This document shows, piece after piece, positions 43,298 to 52,266 of a DNA stretch of 64,000 nucleotides. The stretch covers positions 1-64,000 of the forward strand of contig CAJJKY010000012.1 in NCBI GenBank assembly GCA_905188195.1, in the 5' to 3' direction. Source of the DNA: Streptococcus parasanguinis (GTDB lineage: Bacteria; Bacillota; Bacilli; Lactobacillales; Streptococcaceae). The notes beneath the pieces are model-generated. The model worked only from the letters and a program-made list of their open reading frames with translations. It was not told where the DNA came from and made no database searches. Within the stretch, counting starts at the first letter, position 1. The number at the start of each line of letters is the position of its first letter. Both the position numbers and the translations under genes were made by a program.

Positions 43298-44163
43298 GTA
43301 TGGTGCGCTCCTTCTTTTTCTAATGCATGGGCAATGGTTGCTGCTTCACGAGAATCCTTGACGAGGGCAATCACACAGCCTCCAAGGCCGCCTCCGCTCA
43401 TTTTAGCACCTAAGGCCCCATTTTCAAGGGCAACGGCGACCAGGTGGTCTGCTTTTTCACAGCTGACCCCTACGGCTCTCAAGTGGTCATGACAAGTAGT
43501 CAGAGCCTGTCCTAGGCTCATTAGATCATTCATTTTTAGAGCCTCTTCCACCTGCTGGGTCAACTGACCAATCTCATGGAAATGGGATAAAACTTCCTGC
43601 CCTTTGGCTTCAACCTTTTGAATCGCCTCACGGGTATTGCCGTGAATCCCCGTATCCGCAATCACCAAACTCGCTTTTATACCCAGCTCCAGCGGGTAAA
43701 AGCCGACATTCCGGATGAATTTAATGGCTTGATCGCTCAGACAAGTCTTGGCATCCAGACCGCTTGGATTCATATGGGCAATGGTTTCTGCTCGATTGAC
43801 CAGGATTTCTAAGGTCTCATCGTCCAGCTCCTCTTGATAATAGTCAAAAACTGCACGAATAGCTGCGATACTGACCGCCGCAGAGGACCCCATCCCCCGT
43901 TTTTCCGGTACCATAGACTGAATCCGACAGCGAATCCGGGCCTCACGAATCCCGAGGTGCTCAAGAGACGCAAAAACCGCCATGGACAATGTGTCATCTT
44001 CAAACAAAATCCATGGACTGTCTGCCGGGATGATCTGGCAGATCACTTCGATATGATGGAGTGGCAGGGCAATAGCCGGATAACCATAAACCACCGCATG
44101 CTCTCCAATTAAGATAATTTTACTATGCGCCTTTCCGACGCCTATCTCTTTATGCATATTCAT
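43279..44163 (-). CDS. mvaK1: Mevalonate kinase
   Basis: A 294-aa GHMP kinase converting mevalonate to 5-phosphomevalonate. Landmarks are GKAHSKIILIGEHAVVYGYP, the ATP-binding KRGMGSSAAVSIAAIRA and KMSGGGLGGCVIAL. Met at 44163 or 44157 could start it; the Shine-Dalgarno (GAGCGAG) is weak. It is first in the operon mvaK1-mvaD-mvaK2-fni, convergent with mvaSA. No clear promoter could be assigned in the 130 bp upstream. Confidence 0.94.
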   Translation of the reverse strand: MNMHKEIGVGKAHSKIILIGEHAVVYGYPAIALPLHHIEVICQIIPADSPWILFEDDTLSMAVFASLEHLGIREARIRCRIQSMVPEKRGMGSSAAVSIAAIRAVFDYYQEELDDETLEILVNRAETIAHMNPSGLDAKTCLSDQAIKFIRNVGFYPLELGIKASLVIADTGIHGNTREAIQKVEAKGQEVLSHFHEIGQLTQQVEEALKMNDLMSLGQALTTCHDHLRAVGVSCEKADHLVAVALENGALGAKMSGGGLGGCVIALVKDSREAATIAHALEKEGAHHTWIENL

Positions 44164-44290
44164 CTCGCTCTACTAAGGTCATTACTATTTTAATATAAAT
44201 CAGCCAAAAAAGCGATGCTTTTGAAGGAAATCCAACCTAAGACGGAGTCCAAAAATGAATCACCCAGAAGAGCTCCTTCTTATGGACAGA

Positions 44291-44321
44291 CAAGAAAAGG
44301 CCGGGATCCGTCATCCCAGCC
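44291..44321 (-). terminator. Terminator after the serine hydrolase gene
   Basis: On the minus strand GGCTGGGAT pairs with GATCCCGGCC around a GACG-type loop, followed by TTTTCTTG. Confidence 0.75.
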
Positions 44322-44329
44322 ATCCATTT

Positions 44330-45271
44330 CTATTTTTCACATTCTTGTTTGATCAAGTCCATCAAAGAGTTGCGGTCTAAGATCCATTGGGCCCGTTCGT
44401 CCTTCTCATAGGTCCGGTTAGACAAAAAGATCACAGCTTCCTGCCTCTTTCGATTGTACATGATGAAGGTTCCAGTATAGCCCGTATGATCCAACCAGTC
44501 ACCCTCTAGATTCCATCCGAGAGCGCGGGTCTTGCCCTCTTCACGCGCAAAATTCTGAGACAAGTCACGCGCAAAATCATCCTTCAGATAATGCTCTAAG
44601 AAGCGCTCTAGATCAGCAACAGTTGAAAAAAGTCCAGCACTTCCCGCATGACAGCCCAATACTCTCGCTTTGGGATCATGAACACTTCCAGAAGCAAGGC
44701 CACGGACCGTTGGCACCGCCTTTTCGACCGGTCCAAACCGTGTCTCTGTCATCTTCCAAGGTGTAAAGATCAGCTCTTCAAATAAACGATCCAAGGGCTG
44801 GTGAAACCTGTCTTCTAACCAAAAGCCCAGCAGAAGAAAATTGACGTCGGTGTAATGAAAACTCTTGTCTTCTTTCAACTGCAAATTTTCAAGAGCTGTT
44901 TTCAACTGTCTCGCATCCAATTGATCCCGGTTGGGGATAAAAGGATCCAGCCCAGAAGTATGGGTCAAGAGTTCCCGGATGGTCGTCTTCTCATGAGCAA
45001 AACGCGGGTAAAACTCTTTAAAGGGACGATCGAGCGGAAGCTCCCCTTTCGCATACAAAAAAGCACAGATGGTAGCGACTCCGACGACCTTACTGACACT
45101 GGCCAAATCATAGACCAGGTCAGCCACTACTGACTCTCCTTTTTCAGGATCCGCTAGTCCCAGATAGTGCTCACTCCACTGACCCTTGCGGTAAAGCGCA
45201 AGAGAGGCACCTGGATAGATGCCTTCTTGGATTTGTTCGGTAATTTTTTCGATGATTGCATTCACGCTCAT
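44330..45271 (-). CDS. Beta-lactamase-fold serine hydrolase (class C/PBP4*-like)
   Basis: A 313-aa cytosolic-looking protein of the beta-lactamase/esterase family (Pfam Beta-lactamase type). The SxxK motif is SVSK in DLASVSKVVGVAT, a YxD variant of the YxN motif is HYTDVNFLLLG, and the third motif is HTG in WLDHTGYTGTF. It may be an esterase or D-aminopeptidase; true beta-lactamase activity is not implied. The frame is open 29 codons further upstream into the cppA end; the ATG at 45271 has GGAGTG close in front. An alternative start ATGAAGAATAAG overlaps the cppA stop. Probably cotranscribed with cppA. Confidence 0.8.
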   Translation of the reverse strand: MSVNAIIEKITEQIQEGIYPGASLALYRKGQWSEHYLGLADPEKGESVVADLVYDLASVSKVVGVATICAFLYAKGELPLDRPFKEFYPRFAHEKTTIRELLTHTSGLDPFIPNRDQLDARQLKTALENLQLKEDKSFHYTDVNFLLLGFWLEDRFHQPLDRLFEELIFTPWKMTETRFGPVEKAVPTVRGLASGSVHDPKARVLGCHAGSAGLFSTVADLERFLEHYLKDDFARDLSQNFAREEGKTRALGWNLEGDWLDHTGYTGTFIMYNRKRQEAVIFLSNRTYEKDERAQWILDRNSLMDLIKQECEK

Positions 45272-45281
45272 CACTCCATTC

Positions 45282-46049
45282 TTATTCTTCATAAGAAATA
45301 TGGACCTGATCTTGATTGGCTTCAAACCAGAGTTCAATCTGACTTGGATCTTTGGCAATCAAGAAAGTTCCCTTACGGTGCACAAAATCGACAGTTTCTC
45401 CCAAGCGTTCTTTCACGACTTCCACATCAAAAGATGCCAATTCGACCTTGATCATGCTCAAATCCCAAGTCACCTTGTTCTCCACTTGGAGATCTTCTCC
45501 TTGAGCTTCCTGCAAATGGATAAAGTGGGCCAAAGCTGGCAAGTTGCTATAGAACTTCTCAGCCTCAGCAAAATCGGCCACATTGACCTCAAGAAAGTCC
45601 ACATCAAAGCTGGTCAAACCTTTGAAATCTTCTGGCACGTCAACAAGAGGCGCTTTCTCCAACGGTTCTAGGCTTTCAAGATTTTCTTCAGCATGCACGA
45701 AAATGGTATCTCCTTGAGGAGACACAACTTCAAAGGCGCGACCATTAGCTCCTTGGTAAAGGGCGCTTGTTTCTGGCTGGCGGGCCAACAAATAATCAAT
45801 TTCTTGAGCTTGTGCCACTTTCACCACGATGCGACCCAATTTCTTTGGACCTTCGACCTTACGCGAACGCATACTCGGTGACTCTTCTAAGACAATTTTC
45901 TCTACTTTTGAGGCATCTCCTAAAGATAGGAGAGCTCCTTCTTCCACTAATACTTTCATTCCCAATGTCTCTTCATAAAAGCGTTGATTGACATTTCGGT
46001 TATTCACTTTCAAGACTGGGATCACTCTTACGATCTGATTTGCTGTCAT
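45282..46049 (-). CDS. cppA: CppA-family protein (VOC/glyoxalase fold)
   Basis: A 255-aa protein with two VOC-fold modules (about 8-115 and 140-250), matching streptococcal CppA from its start (TANQIVRVIPVLKVNNRNVN) through SMRSRKVEGPKKLGRIVVKV. CppA was described as a complement C3-cleaving activity in pneumococcus, but the fold is that of glyoxalase-type metalloenzymes and the catalytic role is uncertain. The start at 46049 has GGAGGAAAGT; the upstream TTG start would place the ribosome binding site inside the gene. Confidence 0.87.
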   Translation of the reverse strand: MTANQIVRVIPVLKVNNRNVNQRFYEETLGMKVLVEEGALLSLGDASKVEKIVLEESPSMRSRKVEGPKKLGRIVVKVAQAQEIDYLLARQPETSALYQGANGRAFEVVSPQGDTIFVHAEENLESLEPLEKAPLVDVPEDFKGLTSFDVDFLEVNVADFAEAEKFYSNLPALAHFIHLQEAQGEDLQVENKVTWDLSMIKVELASFDVEVVKERLGETVDFVHRKGTFLIAKDPSQIELWFEANQDQVHISYEE

Positions 46050-46110
46050 ACTTTCCTCCAAGCACTTTTTATTGTAAAAGATTTTCTGGCTTTTTACAAG
46101 AAATCTTGTG

Positions 46111-46157
46111 CAAAAAAGACAGATTTTTCAAAAATAAAAATCTGTCTTTCTTTTTTT
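46111..46157. terminator. Bidirectional terminator upstream of cppA
   Basis: A perfect 14-bp stem (46115-46128 with 46136-46149) with a 7-nt loop and T tracts on both strands. On the minus strand it ends the 46156-47433 gene. Confidence 0.85.
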
Positions 46158-47433
46158 AGTATACTGTTCGTGTATGGACCCGCCCGTTTGGAGCTTCAAA
46201 TTCGTATTCTAAGTAATCCTGATAGGTCCCTGGTGCAATCACTCCACGCACATCTAATACAGCCGTTCCTGCCTGTCCCACAATGGAATCTGCTAACAGG
46301 CAGCAATTAGTAGACAGAACAAAGTAAGATTTAAAACGCGAAGAAGTAAATTTATATAGCTCAGCCCCTAAATCATATTTCAATTTGTAAGCGTAGGTCG
46401 GCTGACCGTCTTCCAGTAACCTCCTAGGTGGATCCCAAGGTTCTAACAACTGATCAATTTCAGCTAGACGCTTCTCTACTGCCTGATTCTCTTCTTCGGT
46501 AAGGGATAGGCTGTAGCCAAACAGCGTCTTTTGACTCTCTTTTTTACATAGTTCGATGTATGGTTCCTTATCCACTTTAAACAGTACGCCATCCCCAATC
46601 GTCCCAAATAGACGCTCTGAAAAGGGATCGTAACTTCCGTAAGAAATGACCTTCCCCTGATAACAAATATCTACATGCCCAATCGCTCCAAATAAGTTGC
46701 TGTCAGAAGTATGAACCAAAATTTCTAATTCCCTTGCCTCTTCTTCTTTTTTCACCAATCGATAAGGGCCTGTGTGTCCCGCCGAGCTCCCTTTTTGAAG
46801 AAACTGGTTAAACCGTTTTAACTCCTTAGCAGGGATAAAGGCTGCAAAGATAACCGGTAGGCTAATACGAAAGCGACGTTTTAACTCTTGGCCTTGTTGG
46901 TCTTTGTCAAATAAAATACCATCTCGAATATTAGAAATCCCCAACAAGACCAGATAAGCCCCCAAGAGGATAAATTGGAAGTGCCCATCTGAACCAGGTT
47001 CCAAGACAGTTGCTAGACCAAGCCCACCGTTTAAAAGCGCATCCCATAAATAGAGCCAGCCTCCTTTTACCCGATTGGCCTTATAAAGCCAAAATGTGAT
47101 CCCATAGACAATGGCACTCCCCAACTGATATGCCCCTAAACAAATCACAACTAAGTTTACGGGCAGACTACTCAGTCGATTCAACCAGATCAACGCAAGT
47201 GAAAGAAAAATAAACCAAATAGAGTGGCTATAGGAAATAGACTTGCTACGTAACAAAAAGCGAAGAAGAAAGCTTCCTAGTCCATCAACTAAAAAGTAAA
47301 TGGCTAATAGATCCAAGGAAAATTTGGTGAAACCAACGCCGTTTCGAAAAATGAGAATCCCAAAAATGACGGCAAGAACCCCAAACAATAAGGTCCGTCT
47401 TCTTGCAACTTGTTCAAAAGATATTTTTTTCAA
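46156..47433 (-). CDS. HdeD-like membrane protein with permuted NlpC/P60-like domain
   Basis: A 425-aa two-part protein. Residues 1-190 form about six transmembrane helices in a pattern like HdeD/DUF308 proteins (TLLFGVLAVIFGILIFRNG...). Residues about 230-425 form a soluble domain with GAIGHVDICYQGKVISYGSY and, much later, STNCCLLADSIVGQ. A His early and a Cys late is the order of circularly permuted NlpC/P60 or LRAT-like papain-fold enzymes; the assignment of catalytic residues is inference. Such a domain could cleave or acyl-transfer on an envelope substrate, but the side of the membrane is not determined. Confidence 0.65.
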   Translation of the reverse strand: MKKISFEQVARRRTLLFGVLAVIFGILIFRNGVGFTKFSLDLLAIYFLVDGLGSFLLRFLLRSKSISYSHSIWFIFLSLALIWLNRLSSLPVNLVVICLGAYQLGSAIVYGITFWLYKANRVKGGWLYLWDALLNGGLGLATVLEPGSDGHFQFILLGAYLVLLGISNIRDGILFDKDQQGQELKRRFRISLPVIFAAFIPAKELKRFNQFLQKGSSAGHTGPYRLVKKEEEARELEILVHTSDSNLFGAIGHVDICYQGKVISYGSYDPFSERLFGTIGDGVLFKVDKEPYIELCKKESQKTLFGYSLSLTEEENQAVEKRLAEIDQLLEPWDPPRRLLEDGQPTYAYKLKYDLGAELYKFTSSRFKSYFVLSTNCCLLADSIVGQAGTAVLDVRGVIAPGTYQDYLEYEFEAPNGRVHTRTVY

Positions 47434-47463
47434 TATTCCTTCTCCTTATAGACGAAAGGTCTT

Positions 47464-47492
47464 TAGACAAATACTATTTTATCAAGTATAAT
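47464..47492 (+). promoter_or_regulatory. pepX promoter
   Basis: TAGACA (47464-47469), 17 nt, TATAAT (47487-47492), 43 nt upstream of the ATG. Confidence 0.7.
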
Positions 47493-47534
47493 ATAAGAAG
47501 TAAAGAAAAAAGAAACTGATAAAAGGAGCAGTCT

Positions 47535-49823
47535 ATGAAATACAATCAATATAGCTATCTATCTGTTGACCAAAAAGACATTCTTAAGGAACTAAAAGAA
47601 ATTGGGTTTGACCTTCCCACCCACCTCCCAGAAAAAGAACTGTTTGAATGGTTTGTCCGCAAGGTTTACTTCACCTATAAAGATACAGATTATCCCCTCT
47701 CTAACCTAGTGGTGGATTCTAAAACAGACTTTTTAACGTATATCCAATCTGACTGCGAATGGTCTCCGAACATTTTTTACACAGTAGCCCTCCAATTACT
47801 CGGTTTCCGCTATTTTATTGATTTTGAAGATACGGATAGCTTCTTGAAAGAAGTCCAATTTCCGATTGAGTATGGAAACTTGGTAGAAAACCTCTATCAC
47901 CTTCTCAATACTCGAACAGTAAAAGGAAATTTACTCATCGATCAGTTGGTCAGCGATGGCTTGATTCCTGAAGATAACCAGTATCACTATTTTAACGGCA
48001 AGAGCCTCGCAACCTTTACGAGCCATGATGCCATCCGCGAGGTCGTCTATGTGGAAAGTCGGGTCGATACCGACAAAGATGGTCTGCCAGACTTGGTCAA
48101 GGTCAGCATTATCCGTCCTCGCTATGAAGGCAAGATTCCAGCTGTTATGACCGCAAGTCCTTATCACCAAGGGACCAACGATAAGGCCAGCGACAAGGCC
48201 CTCTACAATATGAATGTCGACCTCGAGGTCAAAGAACCTCATACCATTCAAGTAGAAGTACCTCAATTAGAATTGGTGGATCCTGTCGGTTCAGCTGAGC
48301 TAGTCGATGAAGCTGAAGAAACTCTCACCCATATCAATTCCAGCTATACCCTCAACGACTACCTCCTTCCACGCGGCTACGCTAATCTCTACGTATCTGG
48401 AGTGGGGACAAAAGATTCGCAAGGCTTGATGACCAATGGAAATTACCAACAAATCGAAGCCTACAAGAACGTTATCGACTGGCTCAATGGCCGTTGCCGG
48501 GCCTTTACAGATCACACACGCAAACGCCAAGTCAAAGCTGATTGGTCTAATGGAAAGGTCGCAACCACCGGGATCTCTTACCTTGGAACCATGTCTAACG
48601 GCCTTGCGACCACAGGTGTGGACGGTCTAGAAGTCATCATAGCAGAGGCTGGGATCTCTTCTTGGTACAACTACTACCGCGAAAATGGTCTCGTGACAAG
48701 TCCTGGCGGCTATCCAGGTGAAGATTTTGATTCCCTTGCCGAATTGACCTATTCACGCAACCTTTTAGGTGGGGATTATTTACACCACAATGCGGCCCAC
48801 CAAGCCGATCTTGATCGCGTCAAAAAAGAGCTGGACCGCGCTTCCGGAGACTACAATCAATTCTGGCACGATCGCAATTATCTCCTACATGCTGATCGAG
48901 TCCAAGCAGAGGTGGTCTTTACCCATGGCTCCCAAGACTGGAACGTCAAACCGCTTCACGTCTTTAACATGTTCCAAGCCCTTCCAGCAAGCATCAAGAA
49001 ACACCTCTTCTACCACAATGGTGCCCATGTCTACCTCAACAACTGGCAGTCCATTGACTTCCGTGAGAGCATGAATGCCCTTCTCTCTAAAAAATTGCTG
49101 GGCTACGATTCAAGCTATGAATTGCCTACTGTCATTTGGCAGGACAATACAGGAGAACAAAGTTGGACTTCCTTGGATGATTTTGGCAATCAAACAAGTC
49201 AGCGGACCTTCTCGCTGGGAGACGGTGAAAAAGTCATCCAAAACCGCTACGAGACAAAAGATTACGAGCGCTATGGCAAGGCTTATCCGACCTTCTTAAG
49301 CGATCTCTACCAAGACAAGGCCCAACAGGTAACCATCGATCTTCCAATCGAAGAAGACCTGCACCTCAACGGGAAAGCTCGCCTTCACCTACGACTTCAC
49401 TCCAGCACCAATAAAGGCCTTCTCTCAGCCCAACTCTTAGAGCTTGGAAGCAAGAAATACCTCCAACCCTATCCTGCAGTCTTATCGGTCCGTACACTGG
49501 ATAACGGTCGCTACCATATGCTAGACAACTTGACCGAGTTGCCATTTAAGGAAGCGGGCCAACGAGTCATTTCGAAAGGTTATCTCAACCTCCAAAATCG
49601 TCATGATCTCTTAGAGGTTGAGGACGTGACGCCAGGCGAGTGGATGGAATTTGACTTTGATCTCCAACCAACCATCTACAAGCTCGAAAAAGGAGCGACC
49701 CTTCGCCTGGTCCTTTACACAACGGACTTTGAAATCACTGTGCGTGATCAAACCGATTACCAACTCACCATTGACTTAGCACAATCAAGCCTCCATCTTC
49801 CTGAAATGACAGAGGTCCACTAA
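47535..49823 (+). CDS. pepX: Xaa-Pro dipeptidyl-peptidase PepX
   Basis: A 762-aa serine peptidase of family S15 removing X-Pro dipeptides from peptide N-termini. The nucleophile is Ser348 in GISYLGTM, the same number as in lactococcal PepX. The N-terminal domain matches the PepX dimerisation domain, the alpha/beta-hydrolase core spans about 170-550 (GSQDWNVKPLHV with Asp, NGAHVYL with His), and a C-terminal beta-sandwich follows. AAAAGGAGCAG precedes the start. No signal peptide is present, which is normal for this enzyme. Confidence 0.96.
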   Translation: MKYNQYSYLSVDQKDILKELKEIGFDLPTHLPEKELFEWFVRKVYFTYKDTDYPLSNLVVDSKTDFLTYIQSDCEWSPNIFYTVALQLLGFRYFIDFEDTDSFLKEVQFPIEYGNLVENLYHLLNTRTVKGNLLIDQLVSDGLIPEDNQYHYFNGKSLATFTSHDAIREVVYVESRVDTDKDGLPDLVKVSIIRPRYEGKIPAVMTASPYHQGTNDKASDKALYNMNVDLEVKEPHTIQVEVPQLELVDPVGSAELVDEAEETLTHINSSYTLNDYLLPRGYANLYVSGVGTKDSQGLMTNGNYQQIEAYKNVIDWLNGRCRAFTDHTRKRQVKADWSNGKVATTGISYLGTMSNGLATTGVDGLEVIIAEAGISSWYNYYRENGLVTSPGGYPGEDFDSLAELTYSRNLLGGDYLHHNAAHQADLDRVKKELDRASGDYNQFWHDRNYLLHADRVQAEVVFTHGSQDWNVKPLHVFNMFQALPASIKKHLFYHNGAHVYLNNWQSIDFRESMNALLSKKLLGYDSSYELPTVIWQDNTGEQSWTSLDDFGNQTSQRTFSLGDGEKVIQNRYETKDYERYGKAYPTFLSDLYQDKAQQVTIDLPIEEDLHLNGKARLHLRLHSSTNKGLLSAQLLELGSKKYLQPYPAVLSVRTLDNGRYHMLDNLTELPFKEAGQRVISKGYLNLQNRHDLLEVEDVTPGEWMEFDFDLQPTIYKLEKGATLRLVLYTTDFEITVRDQTDYQLTIDLAQSSLHLPEMTEVH

Positions 49824-49858
49824 TCGTGGTATCAAGGCTTAGCCTTTCTTTGCTTCAT

Positions 49859-49887
49859 TTGACAGCTTAGCCTACTTATGTTACTAT
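49859..49887 (+). promoter_or_regulatory. rocS promoter
   Basis: TTGACA (49859-49864), 17 nt, TACTAT (49882-49887), 40 nt upstream of the ATG. Confidence 0.75.
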
Positions 49888-49927
49888 CTAATAGAGTATT
49901 TCATAGAAAAAGATATTAGAGGAAGTT

Positions 49928-50422
49928 ATGGCGATTGAAAAAACTGTCAGCGAAATTGCTGAAATTTTAGGAGTCAGCCGCCAGGCGGTCAATAACCGTG
50001 TCAAGGCGCTGGCTCCAGAAGATACCCAAAAAAACGAAAAAGGGGTTACCGTTGTAACCCGTAGTGGCTTGATTAAGCTCGAAGAAATCTACAAAAAAAC
50101 TATTTTTGAAGATGAGCCAGTCAGCGATGATGTGAAGCAACGCGAATTGATGGAAATTTTGGTAGATGAAAAAAATGCTGAAATCGTCCGTCTCTACGAG
50201 CAACTCAAAGCCAAAGACGAGCAACTCGCTAAGAAAGATGAACAGTTGCGCGTGAAAGATGTTCAAATTGCTGAAAAAGACAAGCAATTGGACCAACAAC
50301 AACAATTGACTTTACAAGCAATGAACGACCGCGATACCTTGAAACTTGAACTCGAACAAGCCAATGAAAAAGTTCAAGAGCAAGAAAGCAAAGGTTTTTG
50401 GGCACGCGTTTTCCGTCGATAA
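49928..50422 (+). CDS. rocS: RocS-type chromosome segregation regulator (DUF536)
   Basis: A 164-aa protein with an N-terminal helix-turn-helix (VSEIAEILGVSRQAVNNRV, 7-25), a long coiled coil (about 75-150, repeats of AKKDEQLRVKD type) and a short C-terminal amphipathic segment GFWARVFRR. This architecture and length match pneumococcal RocS, which binds DNA and the membrane and links chromosome segregation to division and capsule control. AGAGGAAGTT precedes the ATG. The exonuclease gene follows 53 bp later. Confidence 0.85.
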   Translation: MAIEKTVSEIAEILGVSRQAVNNRVKALAPEDTQKNEKGVTVVTRSGLIKLEEIYKKTIFEDEPVSDDVKQRELMEILVDEKNAEIVRLYEQLKAKDEQLAKKDEQLRVKDVQIAEKDKQLDQQQQLTLQAMNDRDTLKLELEQANEKVQEQESKGFWARVFRR

Positions 50423-50475
50423 TCCGGGGCTGGATCCTACCAGTCCCTTTTCTTTTCTACCACAGGAGATTTCCC

Positions 50476-51069
50476 ATGAAAGCATTAGAAGATTATATCG
50501 CCTTTGATCTCGAATTTAACCAATACGAAGGCGCCTATCAGATCATCCAGGTGTCTGCCGTACGTTTTACGGACGGTAAAGAAGTCGACCACTACGACTC
50601 CTACGTATACACCGATAAGCCCCTAAAAAGCTTTATTAACGGCTTGACTGGCATTACCCAGGACAAGATCCAAAATGCCCCTCAACTCGAGCAGGTCCTC
50701 AGTGAATTCAAGGCCTTTGTAGGAGACCGGCCCTTGATCGGATACAATGCCAAAAAGAGCGACCTACCCATCCTACTTGAAAATGGCTTGGATCTAGAAG
50801 ACCAGTACGCTGTCGATGTCTTTGACGAGGCTTTCGAACGTCGTCCATCTGACCTCCACGGCATTAAAAATCTCCAACTCCACACCGTTGCAGAATTTTT
50901 GGGGGTAGCAGGAAAATCACACGATAGCTTAGAAGACGCCCGCATGACAGCTCTTGTCTACGAACAATTCCTCGAATTTGATCAAGGCCGCACCCTCCTT
51001 GAAGAACAAGAGAACTTCTCCACCAACCCCTTCGGAGGCTTGGACTTATCCGGATTTTTTGATGAATAA
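50476..51069 (+). CDS. DEDDh 3'-5' exonuclease (DnaQ-like)
   Basis: A 197-aa exonuclease-domain protein. ExoI motif is FDLEFN (Asp11, Glu13), ExoII NAKKSDLPIL, ExoIII HDSLEDARMTA (His...Asp), giving the DEDDh set of DNA polymerase III epsilon/RNase T enzymes. There is no BRCT or polymerase extension. The frame opens 26 codons earlier, but the ATG at 50476 follows AGGAGATTTCCC and leads directly to the fold. It could act in repair or RNA trimming; the specific role is unknown. Repeat copy 3 directly follows its stop. Confidence 0.87.
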   Translation: MKALEDYIAFDLEFNQYEGAYQIIQVSAVRFTDGKEVDHYDSYVYTDKPLKSFINGLTGITQDKIQNAPQLEQVLSEFKAFVGDRPLIGYNAKKSDLPILLENGLDLEDQYAVDVFDEAFERRPSDLHGIKNLQLHTVAEFLGVAGKSHDSLEDARMTALVYEQFLEFDQGRTLLEEQENFSTNPFGGLDLSGFFDE

Positions 51070-51074
51070 AAAGA

Positions 51075-51253
51075 GAGAGTGGGACAGAAATCGGTAATTC
51101 GTTAGAATTCGATTTCGTCGTCCCACCTCCGCACAGTTGAGTAGGGCTGTAAAAGCTGAAGAAATCAGCGTAGTAGAGCCCACTCAACCACTGCGTCTGG
51201 CTCAACAATCCAAAAACAATTAAGAGGCTAGGACTTTTGTCCCAGCCTCTTTT
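51075..51253 (+). repeat. 175-180 bp structured repeat, copy 3 (plus orientation)
   Basis: Third copy, with a few substitutions near its end (GGCTCAACAATCC for GATCGACAATCC). It ends in the same GAGGCTAGGAC/GTCCCAGCCTC hairpin and a T tract, so it probably terminates the exonuclease transcript. Confidence 0.9.
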
Positions 51254-51276
51254 GAATTAATGAAAACTTCTTTAGC

Positions 51277-51576
51277 TTAAAATGGTAATTTCCCTGCGAA
51301 AGCACCGAGTTTTTTCTTGGTTGCCGCATCAATTTCTTCAATGGCAGCATTGATGGCTTGAACCGTCATATCAGAAAGAGTTTCTGTATCTTCAGGATCG
51401 ACCACTGCAACATTGAAATCAATGGAGACGACCTTCTTATCACCTGTAAGAGTCGCGACAACCAAATCTTGAGCAGATTTTCCGACAAATTGAGTTGCAG
51501 CTAGCTCCGCTTGGCTTTGCTCCATTTGCTTTTGCAATTTTTGAGCTTGCTTCATCATATTTTGCATATTCATCAT
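51277..51576 (-). CDS. YbaB/EbfC-family nucleoid-associated protein
   Basis: A 99-aa DNA-binding protein of the YbaB/EbfC family. Typical features are the Met- and Gln-rich N-terminal helix (NMQNMMKQAQKLQKQMEQ), the VVATLTGDKKVVSIDFN strand segment and the helical C-terminus. The family forms dimers that coat DNA. AAGGAAT lies somewhat far (about 12 nt) before the first ATG; Met at position 3 or 4 is possible. A TGG-extended TATAAT upstream is a likely promoter. It is convergent with the exonuclease across repeat copy 3. Confidence 0.9.
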   Translation of the reverse strand: MMNMQNMMKQAQKLQKQMEQSQAELAATQFVGKSAQDLVVATLTGDKKVVSIDFNVAVVDPEDTETLSDMTVQAINAAIEEIDAATKKKLGAFAGKLPF

Positions 51577-51738
51577 AGCAATAACATTCCTTCCAAATTG
51601 TGAAATTTACAGTTCATTATACCATTTTTTAGACGCTTGGAAAAGCCTAGGTGAGGGAACTCTGACATCATGCCTGCTGTTTCAGGCAATTTCATGAAGA
51701 GAGAAAAGAGTTTTGAAATCTGTGGGCCTCATCTTCCC

Positions 51739-52263
51739 TTAAAAGCCAGAATGTTCTTTCAAATACTCCTCTTCTTCCTTGGTCGAAGGCCGTCCTAAGA
51801 TGGCATTCCGATGTGGATAACGCCCAAATTGTTGAAGAATGTCCATGTGCATCTTCTCATACTTCAAACGCTTTTCTAAGCCCGGTTGATCAAATAGGCG
51901 CAGAGCTTCTTCATGAATGGTTAAAGATTCCGAATGCATAAAGGGCATGTAGAAAAAGCCTCTTTGTACAACTGGTAATTCTTGAGCTTGTGTTAGGCCT
52001 TCTTGGGCCAAGACCAAGGCCAGGGAATCTGTCGCAAAAGCTTGGGCAGTCCCTCGAAAAATATTGCGAGGAATTTGGTCCAAGAGCAAAATCTCTGCTA
52101 AACGCCCTTCTGCCGTAGCCCGCCAGTGAAACAATTCCCCACGACTGGCCTTCCAATAAAGTTCCTCAAAGCGCTCCCGCATTTCTTGATCCAGTGCTTC
52201 TGATTTTTTGAACCAATCCTCTGGCTTCAACTCTTCGAACCAGAACCTTATCACTTCCTTCAT
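51739..52263 (-). CDS. DUF924-family protein
   Basis: A 174-aa protein of DUF924, an all-helical TPR-like family. It begins KEVIRFWFEELKPEDWFKKS and contains the signature LLLDQIPRNIFRGTAQAFA and PFMHSE. No function is established. It starts 3 bp after larE stops, so it is cotranscribed with larE although no link to racemase maturation is known. No clear terminator follows; the gap 51577-51738 holds only a short TGCCTG/CAGGCA hairpin. Confidence 0.82.
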   Translation of the reverse strand: MKEVIRFWFEELKPEDWFKKSEALDQEMRERFEELYWKASRGELFHWRATAEGRLAEILLLDQIPRNIFRGTAQAFATDSLALVLAQEGLTQAQELPVVQRGFFYMPFMHSESLTIHEEALRLFDQPGLEKRLKYEKMHMDILQQFGRYPHRNAILGRPSTKEEEEYLKEHSGF

Positions 52264-52266
52264 TGC

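Noticed and set aside
49834..49874. Direct repeat GCTTAGCCT downstream of pepX
   Set aside because: Nine bases, two copies; one is inside a weak AAGGC/GCCTT hairpin and the other in the rocS promoter spacer. It is probably chance.
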